Assembly: GCA_022867105.1 (NCBI GenBank)
Contig: JALHVH010000215.1
Span: 1-11,714, forward strand
DNA: 11,714 nucleotides
Direction of reading: 5' to 3'
From: Candidatus Aminicenantota bacterium
GTDB lineage: Bacteria > Acidobacteriota > Aminicenantia > Aminicenantales > Saccharicenantaceae
Shown here: positions 1 to 6,343 of the stretch, in pieces
Layout: every line of letters begins with the position of its first letter
Position numbering within the stretch: the stretch's first letter is position 1
The notes under the pieces: model-generated
Database searches by the model: none
Told to the model about the DNA's origin: nothing
What the model saw: only the letters and a program-made list of their open reading frames with translations
Program-made: the position numbers and the translations under genes

Positions 1-20
1 CGGCGATGAAAATAACGACG

Positions 21-3000
21 TCAGTCCATTGCCTCGATCTCCTTGATCTTGATCGCCAGGCGCTTGGGGGAGACGGGGAAGGCGGTCTTGACCTCGGGGG
101 CGAAGAGCGAGATCCGGAATTCTTCGATCATTTCCTGGAGCTCGTCGACAGCCTCTTTCTTTTCGGGCGACGTGTCCTTGGCGAATCCTTTTCTCAGCCG
201 CGCCAGCGCGAGCGCGTAGGGCTCAACCTGGTCCTCTTTTTTTCGGTCCTTTTCGGGATCATACTTGGCCCGCTCGGCGCGGATACGAAGGGCTTCGAGC
301 CGGCGGGGCAGACGGCGCAGCCGGTCCATCGGCTCGACCTCTAAGAAGTCCGTGGGGACAAGCCTCTCAAGCTCGGCCTTGATGGACTCGGCGGTCCCGC
401 CGGGCCCGGCCGGCCGGCGAAGAACGCCGAATGACGAGGTCGTGGACGCGGCCCTGGGCAGGCCCTGCCGGACCTTCTTGGACGCGTCGAGGACCTTGAT
501 CACCAGGTCGCGGAGTTCCGTTCCCCTGGCGAAAAGGCCGCGGACGGCGCCGGCCGCGAGAGCATCGAAATCCTCCCGGCTCCGGACGTTCTTCCGGAAA
601 ACCTCCCTTTTGAGGGCTTCGGCCATGGCTTTCATGACGGCGGCCTTCCCGCCGAAAAAGAGCGCGGCCGGCTCATGCTCTTCCGGCAACACCAGGCACC
701 GTTTGACGAACTCCAGGTCCTTCGAGAAGCGGGGGGCGAGCAGGGCTTCGACGCCCTTGACATGGCCGGCCAGCGCCTCTTCCCGGCTCCTGAAGAGCAA
801 GAGGTCCACACCCTTTTCTCCAGCCTCGAGCCCGGGGAACGCGACTGTATAGGGGCCGGCGGCGACCGTTTCCGGGAGCGGTCCGAAGTCCCAGGATGTC
901 AGGCCGGTCCTTTCCCACCGCTCCCGGGCGTTCTTCCAGGCCGGCGAGTCCGCCGGGACGGCTGACGGCGCTGCGGCCTTGCGCAGGATGTCAAGGTTCC
1001 GGGCGGCCGCGATCTCCCGTCCTTCGTGGTCCGTAATCGCCACCCGCATTCGGAGGTGAAGGGGGATCTCCGCTTTGGCCCACTCGGCCGCCGGGATGTC
1101 CACCTGGAACCGGCGCTTGACGAACCGCGAAAGGGCGGTGAACAGCGACGGGTCGTTCGGCTCCATCTCCCTGGCGATCGTCTCCGCTTTCTCGGCCGCG
1201 GGCAGGAGGAGCTTCCGGTACCGCTTGGGGAGGCCCTTGACCAGGGCCGCGACCTTTTCCCGGAACTGGCCAGGGACACCCCACTCGAGCGGCTCAGCCG
1301 GGATGCTCTTGATCAGGGCGGCCGGGACTTTCAGTGTTACGCCGTCGGCCTCCTCGCCGGGCGCGAACCTGTAAACCGCCCGGAAGCGCCGACCATCGAC
1401 ATCCACCGCGTCCGGGAAGGCCGCGACGCGCTCCTCGTCGGGATTGACGAGCATGATGTCCTTTTCGGTCATCCGGAGGAAGGCGTCCCCGCCCGCCCTG
1501 CGGATCTTTTGCTCCAGCGTGCGGATGTCCGAGACACCCGGGAGCCGGTCCGAATAGAAGCTCGCCATTTCCACTTCGCTCACCATGATGTCGCGGCGGC
1601 GGAGCTTCTCCTCCATTTCGGACACCTTCCCGACAAGCTCGAGGTTGTGCTTGAGGAAGGCGGGGGGCTCGGCGACGCCTCCTTCCACGAGAGCCGCACG
1701 GACAAAGATCTCATGGGCCTCGTCCGGGGCGATACGGCCGTAAGAGACATCGCGACCGGAAACGATCTCCAGGCCGTAAAGCGAGACTTTCTCCTTGGCC
1801 CGCACTTCCCCCCTCTCTTCGTCCCACCTCGGATCGGAATAGGAATAGCGGCAGAGGTTTCCGCCGACCTCCTCGAGCCACTCCGGGTCGATCCCGGCGG
1901 CCGTCCGGGCGAAGAGGCGTGATGTCTGAACCATCTCGGCCGCGACGATCCAGGGCCGGGACTTGCCGAACAGTGTCGAACCGGGAAAGACCATGACCTC
2001 ACGGCCCTTAGCCGCGGCGTACATGCTCTTCTCCTTGTGGGCGGCGATATTGGAAAGGAAGCCGCTCAGGATGGACCGGTGGATCCCGGCGTAAAGCCCT
2101 TTGGAGATCTCGTGCCGTTCCCGGCGCTTCGGGACGATCCGCTGCTCCTCGAGGATGGAGAGGAGCTGGTCATGGACGAAGCCCCATTCCCTGATGCGGG
2201 GGAAGGAGAGGAAGTTCTCGAGGCAGTATTTCTTCAGCTTGTTCTGGGACCCGAGCTCTTTCCGGGCCCGATGGTATTGGTCCCAGATGTTGAGGAGCGT
2301 CAGGAAGTCGGAATCGGGGTGCCGGAAAACGGCGTGGACCTGGTCGGCCTGAGCGGCTTTGTCGGGAGGTCTCTCCCTCGGGTCGCGGATGCTGAGGACG
2401 GCGGCGATAACGGCCACTTCGCCCAGGCATTCCTCCTTATCGGCTTCGAGGAGCATCCGCGAGATCCGGGGGTCGAGGGGCATGAGCGCCATCCGGCGGC
2501 CGAGAGGGGTCAGGGCGAAGTCGCGCCCCTTTCCGGCGATGGCGCCGAGCTCGACGAGAGCGTCATAGCCGTCCTTGACGCTCTTCGTCTGGGGCCGGTC
2601 CACGAAGGGGAACTCGGAGGGATGACCGAGACCTAGGTCGATCATCCGCAGGATGACCTCCGCCAAGTTAGAGCGGACGATCTCGGGCGGCGTGAACTGG
2701 GGCCGCGACTCGTAGTCCTCTTGCGAGAAAAGCCTGACGCAGAGGCCGGCCTCGACGCGGCCGCATCGTCCCAGCCTCTGGTCGGCGCTTGACCGGGAGA
2801 TCGGGCTGATGGGCAGGCTGTGGATCCGGGTCCCGGGCTGGTACTGGGAGATGCGGGCGAGGCCCGTGTCGACGACGTAACGGATGCCGGGGATCGTCAG
2901 GGAGGTCTCGGCCACGTTCGTGGCCACGACGATCTTCGGCCCCTTGACCGAATAGACGCGGCCCTGCTGGGTTCCCGGCAGCCGCGCGTAAAGGGGCAGG

Positions 3001-3956
3001 ACCGTAACGCCCGGATATCTCCCGCCTTCCAGCCGCTCGCACGCCTCGAGAATGTCCTGCTCGGTCGGCATGAAGACGAGGATGTCGCCGGGCTGACGTC
3101 GCGACTTGAGCTTCTCCACGGCGCGGACCGCGTGATCGACGTAATCGGTGTCGTCCGGCGCGGATTCCGGAGGCATATACTCGACGTCGACGGGATACAG
3201 GCGGCCGCCGATGTGGATGACGGGGGCGTTGCCGAAGGCCGCGGAAAATTTTTCGGTGTCGAGGGTCGCCGATGTGATGACGAGCTTCAGCTCCGGACGG
3301 GCGTCCAGGAGCGTCCTGGCGATCCCGAGAAGGAAGTCGATGTTGAGGCTCCGCTCGTGGGCCTCGTCGATGATCAGTGTGTCGTATTCGTAGAGGCGGG
3401 GATCGGACCGCGTTTCGGAGAGGAGCATGCCGTCGGTCATGATCTTGACGTACGCCTCGCGCGAACTCTTGTCCTGGAAACGGATCTTGTAGCCGACCGA
3501 CCGGCCGAGGGGCTCGCCCATCTCTTCCGCGATGCGATGGGCGATCGTGACGGCGGCGATCCTCCGGGGCTGGGTGCAGGCGATCCGGCCGGCGATCCCG
3601 CGGCCCGCCTCCAGGCACATCTTGGGGATCTGGGTGCTCTTGCCGCAGCCGGTCTCGCCCGAAATGATGACGGCGGGGTGGCGCTGGATGGCGTTGACGA
3701 TCTCGGGCCGTGCGGCCGTTATCGGCAGCTCCCCCGGATAATGAACGCGCGGCCTCCGCTCGAAGCGGGCCCGCCTTTCCCGGACGGACGCTTCAAGCCC
3801 TTTTTCGATGGCCCTCAGGTCTTCGAGGAGGGCGGGACTCTCGGCGGGACGGCGGCCCTTCTGGAGGATCGTGGAGAGCCTGCGCCCCGCGGCAGCCCGG
3901 TCGCGCAGCATGGATTGCGAAAGCAGCGATCGGATCCTGCGCACGAGTTCATCCAT
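21..3956 (-). CDS. hrpA: ATP-dependent DEAH-box RNA helicase HrpA
   Basis: A 1311-aa protein, close to the roughly 1300 aa of E. coli HrpA. The helicase core is complete: Walker A GETGCGKST (residues 100-108), motif Ia TQPRR (128-132), DEAH (197-200), SATLD (229-233), motif V ATNVAETSLT (345-354) and motif VI QRLGRCGR (393-400). A helicase-associated HA2/OB-type region follows (about 430-690), then a long C-terminal region typical of the HrpA subfamily (DUF3418-like, about 690-1300), recognisable from WIVAAEMVQTSRLFAR and EKVSLYGLEIV. Family knowledge: HrpA is a cytoplasmic 3'-5' RNA helicase linked in E. coli to mRNA processing and to splitting stalled or collided ribosomes. The start is the first ATG of the frame. 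No Shine-Dalgarno sequence is seen before it, only TAGAAT six bases upstream, which would suit a leaderless message. A perfect palindrome ends 16 bases before the start. It is the third of three minus-strand genes and is separated from the methyltransferase by 73 bases. Confidence 0.96.
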   Translation of the reverse strand: MDELVRRIRSLLSQSMLRDRAAAGRRLSTILQKGRRPAESPALLEDLRAIEKGLEASVRERRARFERRPRVHYPGELPITAARPEIVNAIQRHPAVIISGETGCGKSTQIPKMCLEAGRGIAGRIACTQPRRIAAVTIAHRIAEEMGEPLGRSVGYKIRFQDKSSREAYVKIMTDGMLLSETRSDPRLYEYDTLIIDEAHERSLNIDFLLGIARTLLDARPELKLVITSATLDTEKFSAAFGNAPVIHIGGRLYPVDVEYMPPESAPDDTDYVDHAVRAVEKLKSRRQPGDILVFMPTEQDILEACERLEGGRYPGVTVLPLYARLPGTQQGRVYSVKGPKIVVATNVAETSLTIPGIRYVVDTGLARISQYQPGTRIHSLPISPISRSSADQRLGRCGRVEAGLCVRLFSQEDYESRPQFTPPEIVRSNLAEVILRMIDLGLGHPSEFPFVDRPQTKSVKDGYDALVELGAIAGKGRDFALTPLGRRMALMPLDPRISRMLLEADKEECLGEVAVIAAVLSIRDPRERPPDKAAQADQVHAVFRHPDSDFLTLLNIWDQYHRARKELGSQNKLKKYCLENFLSFPRIREWGFVHDQLLSILEEQRIVPKRRERHEISKGLYAGIHRSILSGFLSNIAAHKEKSMYAAAKGREVMVFPGSTLFGKSRPWIVAAEMVQTSRLFARTAAGIDPEWLEEVGGNLCRYSYSDPRWDEERGEVRAKEKVSLYGLEIVSGRDVSYGRIAPDEAHEIFVRAALVEGGVAEPPAFLKHNLELVGKVSEMEEKLRRRDIMVSEVEMASFYSDRLPGVSDIRTLEQKIRRAGGDAFLRMTEKDIMLVNPDEERVAAFPDAVDVDGRRFRAVYRFAPGEEADGVTLKVPAALIKSIPAEPLEWGVPGQFREKVAALVKGLPKRYRKLLLPAAEKAETIAREMEPNDPSLFTALSRFVKRRFQVDIPAAEWAKAEIPLHLRMRVAITDHEGREIAAARNLDILRKAAAPSAVPADSPAWKNARERWERTGLTSWDFGPLPETVAAGPYTVAFPGLEAGEKGVDLLLFRSREEALAGHVKGVEALLAPRFSKDLEFVKRCLVLPEEHEPAALFFGGKAAVMKAMAEALKREVFRKNVRSREDFDALAAGAVRGLFARGTELRDLVIKVLDASKKVRQGLPRAASTTSSFGVLRRPAGPGGTAESIKAELERLVPTDFLEVEPMDRLRRLPRRLEALRIRAERAKYDPEKDRKKEDQVEPYALALARLRKGFAKDTSPEKKEAVDELQEMIEEFRISLFAPEVKTAFPVSPKRLAIKIKEIEAMD

Positions 3957-3962
3957 ATTTTG

Positions 3963-3968
3963 ATTCTA
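3963..3968 (-). promoter_or_regulatory. Possible -10 box for a leaderless hrpA transcript
   Basis: On the minus strand TAGAAT is followed by CAAAAT and then the hrpA ATG. Transcription would therefore begin at or next to the start codon, and no Shine-Dalgarno sequence is present. No -35 lies at the usual 17 bp: the best TTGACC, inside the palindrome, is only 12 bp away. The call is weak and rests on spacing alone. Confidence 0.3.
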
Positions 3969-3972
3969 CAAG

Positions 3973-4036
3973 AAAGTAAGGGTCAAACCTACTCTTTTGA
4001 CAGTCTCGTCAAAAGAGTAGGTTTGACCCTTACTTT
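3973..4036. repeat. Perfect 29-bp inverted repeat, 6-nt loop (REP/MITE-like palindrome)
   Basis: Left arm 3973-4001 begins AAAGTAAGGGTCAAACC and ends CTCTTTTGAC. Right arm 4008-4036 is its exact reverse complement, and the loop is AGTCTC (4002-4007). Every one of the 29 positions pairs. Neither strand shows a T-tract after the stem, so it does not look like an intrinsic terminator. It is less GC-rich than the flanking genes. Size, perfection and intergenic position fit a REP/REPIN-like or small non-autonomous palindromic element of the type mobilised by Y1 (RAYT) transposases. No transposase is in the window and no second clear copy is seen, so the class is an inference. The right arm contains the stop codon of the methyltransferase gene. 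Confidence 0.9.
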
Positions 4037-4776
4037 GGACGCGGCAGGGGCTTTTTAGCCGTGACGAGCAATGTCAGGCCGCTTTCGGGACGGCCTGCGA
4101 AGTGTTCGGAAATATCGGAAACGATTTTACCGATCGTGTTCACCCCGAGACAGCCCGCGAGATAGATGAACTTGAGGGCTCGGGGGAGTCGTTCGAGCCG
4201 CCAGGAAAAACGGACCAAAGATAATGTCAGCGGTGTCGTCAGAATATATCGAATCTTTCTAAGCTCGAAACCTATCGCTTCGAGTTTGGGGCGTATGGTT
4301 TCGATGCGATAATAGTTGTTGACCTCATAACGCTCCTTGTGGCGGATATGTTCCAGCGAGGGAAGCCCTGGGTTCGAAAGGCTGTCCGCCGAAAAAACAA
4401 AGGTCCCCCCGGGTTTTAAGACCCGGAAAACATGTTCCATCACCCGTTGGTCATTCCGGAGATGTTCCATGGCGCACAGGCTTATGGCTTTATCGAAGGA
4501 CGCCTCTTCGAATCCCATGCGCTCGGCGTCCATGGAAAGATATGCCGTCCGATCGTTCTTGTTCCTGGATCCCGCGATCGCCAGGCGCTCGGGGTGGACA
4601 TCGATCCCCACGACGTAGGCGCCGGACTTGGCGATCAGGGCGTCATAATAACCGTCGCCGCAGCCGATGTCGAGGATCCGCTCTCTCGGCCGGGGATCCA
4701 GCCAGCGGATCAGGGTCCGGCATTCCTCCTTGCGCCGGAAATTCCAATGGCTGATCCTTTGGCATATCATCATCAT
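4030..4776 (-). CDS. Class I SAM-dependent methyltransferase (Methyltransf_11 type), substrate unknown
   Basis: From the ATG at 4776 the product is 248 aa. The Rossmann methyltransferase signatures are clear: motif I ILDIGCGDGYYD (34-45), the acidic residue ending strand beta2 in VVGIDVHP (55-62), a motif II-like stretch FDKAISLCAMEHL (94-106), and RVLKPGGTFVFSADS (118-132). Residues about 180-215 are hydrophobic and may contact membrane or lipid. Start choice: three ATGs follow one another (4776, 4773, 4770). GGGAG (4781-4777) is spaced best for 4770, and GAGAGGG (4795-4789) is 12 bases from 4776. The frame is open upstream to an ATG at 4821, which would overlap the preceding gene by 28 bases and has a poorer site. 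The last codons and the TAA stop lie in the right arm of the 29-bp palindrome, so insertion of that element may have reshaped the C-terminus. It is probably co-transcribed with the membrane protein gene upstream. The substrate cannot be told from sequence. Confidence 0.88.
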   Translation of the reverse strand: MMMICQRISHWNFRRKEECRTLIRWLDPRPRERILDIGCGDGYYDALIAKSGAYVVGIDVHPERLAIAGSRNKNDRTAYLSMDAERMGFEEASFDKAISLCAMEHLRNDQRVMEHVFRVLKPGGTFVFSADSLSNPGLPSLEHIRHKERYEVNNYYRIETIRPKLEAIGFELRKIRYILTTPLTLSLVRFSWRLERLPRALKFIYLAGCLGVNTIGKIVSDISEHFAGRPESGLTLLVTAKKPLPRPK

Positions 4777-4793
4777 CTCCCGATCGATCCCTC

Positions 4794-5537
4794 TCAGAGA
4801 AAGAACAGGACGCCGATGCACAGGACCATCAGGGCGATCGAGATCTTGTTCAAGGCGCGCATCTCGAGGTTAGCCGGCTCGAGGACCTCGAACTCCTTGA
4901 CGAAAACCGTCTCGCAGGCGCCGTCGCCGTGGTCTGTCCTCACGGTGCTTGTGCCGCGCCGGAAGGATGTGTCCTTCTGCCCGTAGGAGACGAGCCAGCC
5001 GCTGAGGTGGATCTGGTCCCCCTTTCTCGCCTTCAGGATCCTCCGGCTCACGACGGGATCGGCGCCCAACAGATGATTGTTCGAAAGGCAATCTGCCGAA
5101 AACAAGGCCCCAGCCTCCTGGTCCGGGTACCGGTAGAAACAGGTGAAGTCACGGCTCCGGAACTTCATCCGTCTGTAGACGCCGGTCTCGACGTTCTTCC
5201 CCCAGATGACGCAGACATCTTTGATGTTGACATGGTCGTTCCACATCTCGTGGGCGAGGTCCACGAAGGAATCGGCGTGGTGATAGGAGACGACCATGCC
5301 CCACAGCTCGTAGTTGAAGATCGGCTCCACCAGATAGGTGACGCCCTTCCGGGTGACGTCAAACGGCCCGGGGAGGTCGGTGTCGGTCTGGACGGGGTCC
5401 TGGCGCAGGGAAGGCAGGATCGCGCCCTTGTCCGGGAGCCTGTCCCTCAGGAAGAAAGAAATGACGAAGGCGCAGGCGCTCGCCGGAAGAAGGAACCTGG
5501 CCATCCGACGCAGCCCATTTCTCTGGTCCTGTTGCAA
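4794..5537 (-). CDS. Membrane-anchored conserved protein of unknown function
   Basis: A 247-aa protein with a hydrophobic segment near the N-terminus (about 13-30, after basic residues RRMAR) and another at the extreme C-terminus (about 231-247). The central 200 residues are therefore probably outside the cytoplasmic membrane, held by both ends. The central part has compact conserved-looking blocks: LVEPIFNYELWGMVVSYHH (69-87), DVCVIWGKNV (107-116), LSNNHLLGADP (151-161), LKARKGDQIHLSGWLV (168-183) and RRGTSTVRTDHGDGACETV (193-211). I have seen similar uncharacterised proteins with LSNNHLL and RGTST-RTD-G-GACE motifs but know no function. The start is a TTG with GGGAGAG six bases upstream (5550-5544). 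A later ATG at 5504 is the alternative. A good promoter precedes it. Its end lies just before the methyltransferase start, suggesting co-expression. Confidence 0.82.
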   Translation of the reverse strand: MQQDQRNGLRRMARFLLPASACAFVISFFLRDRLPDKGAILPSLRQDPVQTDTDLPGPFDVTRKGVTYLVEPIFNYELWGMVVSYHHADSFVDLAHEMWNDHVNIKDVCVIWGKNVETGVYRRMKFRSRDFTCFYRYPDQEAGALFSADCLSNNHLLGADPVVSRRILKARKGDQIHLSGWLVSYGQKDTSFRRGTSTVRTDHGDGACETVFVKEFEVLEPANLEMRALNKISIALMVLCIGVLFFL

Positions 5538-5548
5538 TACGATCTCTC

Positions 5549-5567
5549 CCGGGGTCCAATGCCCCGG
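5549..5567. promoter_or_regulatory. Palindrome at the predicted transcription start, possible operator
   Basis: CCGGGG (5549-5554) and CCCCGG (5562-5567) are perfect inverted arms around a 7-base centre. They span the predicted start point of the minus-strand promoter and touch the Shine-Dalgarno sequence of the membrane protein gene. Position next to the -10 box is typical for a repressor site. As an RNA hairpin it would be only partly transcribed. The site is short and GC-rich, so chance is possible in this genome. Confidence 0.3.
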
Positions 5568-5596
5568 ATTCTAGATAAAGACCGGAGGGAAGTCAA
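5568..5596 (-). promoter_or_regulatory. Sigma70-type promoter for the membrane protein-methyltransferase genes
   Basis: On the minus strand -35 TTGACT (5596-5591) and -10 TAGAAT (5573-5568) are separated by exactly 17 bp. Transcription would start near 5561, about 24 bases before the TTG start codon and its Shine-Dalgarno sequence. The same hexamer quality and 17-bp spacing is seen at two other places in the window. Confidence 0.72.
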
Positions 5597-5765
5597 TCAT
5601 CGCCAGGATTCCCAAAATTACCGATTGGACACGGGACAGAATTCCGGGGCATGAATCAATTCTCTGAAATCACCAGAAGTCGTCGTCATCGTTTGAGAAG
5701 AAAGAACCCTACGGTAATTTTTGGGGGATTATGGGCGAAAACGGAGGACCCCCTCAGAAAATGAT

Positions 5766-5794
5766 TTGACTTGCGCCCTGAATTCCGTTATTAT
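5766..5794 (+). promoter_or_regulatory. Sigma70-type promoter of the rpsP operon
   Basis: -35 TTGACT (5766-5771), a 17-bp spacer and -10 TATTAT (5789-5794), both close to consensus. The start point would be near 5801, giving a leader of about 27 bases before the rpsP ATG. The good promoter here suggests that the translation operon begins with rpsP and not with ffh as in many bacteria. Confidence 0.78.
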
Positions 5795-5827
5795 TTCCAA
5801 TCATTTTACTTACAAGAGCGGTATAAC

Positions 5828-6094
5828 ATGATGAGTATGAGACTGATGAGATTTGGAGCGAAGAAAAAACCTTTTTACCGGATCGTGGTCATGGATTCGA
5901 AAAAGGCCCGGCAGAGCCGGGCCCTGGACACCGTTGGTACCTACAACCCCATGACGGAGCCTGCGGGCATCAAGATCGACCAGGAAAAGGTGAAATCCTG
6001 GCTCGGCAAAGGCGTGCGACCGTCAAAGACCGTCGAGTCTCTTTTACATAGAGTTACCAAGACCAGGAAAGTCAAGCAAGAGGCAAAACCTTAA
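5828..6094 (+). CDS. rpsP: 30S ribosomal protein S16
   Basis: An 88-aa protein of the usual S16 length. The N-terminal block MRLMRFGAKKKPFYRIVVMD matches the S16 hallmark (RLxRxGxKKxPFYRIVVxD), followed by DTVGTYNP, then VKSWLGKGVRPSKTVESLL. S16 binds 16S rRNA early in 30S assembly. Start choice: the open frame extends upstream into the promoter, so the real start must be one of the clustered ATGs at 5828, 5831 or 5837. AAGAG at 5814-5818 gives a nine-base spacing to 5828. The second ATG would give the more usual MSMRL N-terminus. It is the first gene of the operon. Its stop codon overlaps the Shine-Dalgarno sequence of khpA, so the two are probably translationally linked. Confidence 0.97.
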   Translation: MMSMRLMRFGAKKKPFYRIVVMDSKKARQSRALDTVGTYNPMTEPAGIKIDQEKVKSWLGKGVRPSKTVESLLHRVTKTRKVKQEAKP

Positions 6095-6105
6095 AGGAGG
6101 TCACC

Positions 6106-6342
6106 GTGAAAGAACTTGTAGAAATGATCGCCAAAGCGCTCGTCGACAACCCGGACAAAGTTCAGGTGTCCCTGCTTGAGGGGGAACAGACTACCATTCT
6201 TGAACTCAAGGTCGCCCAAGAGGACCTGGGCAAGGTCATCGGAAAACAGGGGAGGACGGCCCGTGCGATGCGGATCATCCTCGGTGCCGCCGGTATGAAA
6301 CTCAAGAGGAGATTCAACCTCGAGATTATCGAGAAAGGTTGA
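6106..6342 (+). CDS. khpA: KH-domain RNA-binding protein KhpA (YlqC family)
   Basis: A 78-aa protein made of a single KH domain. The RNA-binding GxxG loop is seen as VIGKQGRTARAMRIIL (44-59), followed by a helix and the closing strand RFNLEIIEK. Length and position between rpsP and rimM are typical of the YlqC/KhpA family, which in Gram-positive bacteria forms a heterodimer with KhpB/Jag and binds small RNAs and mRNAs. No KhpB is in the window. The start is a GTG with a very strong AAAGGAGG (6093-6100) five bases upstream, which settles it. The next gene begins one base after the stop codon. Confidence 0.95.
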   Translation: MKELVEMIAKALVDNPDKVQVSLLEGEQTTILELKVAQEDLGKVIGKQGRTARAMRIILGAAGMKLKRRFNLEIIEKG

Positions 6343-6343
6343 T

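Larger units (their letters stand above)
5538..5765. other. Divergent intergenic region with interleaved inverted repeats
   Basis: This stretch has no convincing gene. Besides the promoter on the minus strand it holds two inverted repeat pairs, each with a one-base bulge. Pair A is ATGCCCCGGATTCT (5560-5573) with AGAATTCCGGGGCAT (5638-5652). Pair B is CCCAAAATTACCG (5611-5623) with CGGTAATTTTTGGG (5712-5725). The order A-B-A'-B' is interleaved and not nested. Pair A overlaps the -10 box of the minus-strand promoter. The function is unknown; operator copies or decayed repeat elements are the simplest readings. Confidence 0.5.

Noticed and set aside
3973..4036. The 29-bp palindrome as an intrinsic terminator for the methyltransferase transcript
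   Set aside because: No run of T follows the stem on the minus strand, and the stem is AT-rich for a terminator; a repeat element fits better.
2820..4058. Long open frame on the plus strand opposite hrpA, and similar frames opposite the TPR and isomerase genes
   Set aside because: They are explained by GC-rich third codon positions of the real genes. The peptides have no domain signatures, and the one at 2820-4058 runs through the hrpA start and the palindrome.
4374..5110. Similar peptides FSADSLSN (methyltransferase) and FSADCLSNN (membrane protein), with alike DNA, suggesting a shared duplicated segment
   Set aside because: The likeness covers only about 30 bases with gaps; the surrounding folds are unrelated, so chance is more likely.
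5651..5764. Small open frame of 37 codons starting MNQFSEITRSRRHR in the divergent intergenic region
   Set aside because: No properly spaced ribosome binding site, it contains one arm of an inverted repeat, it ends next to the rpsP -35 box, and nothing in the peptide is recognisable.
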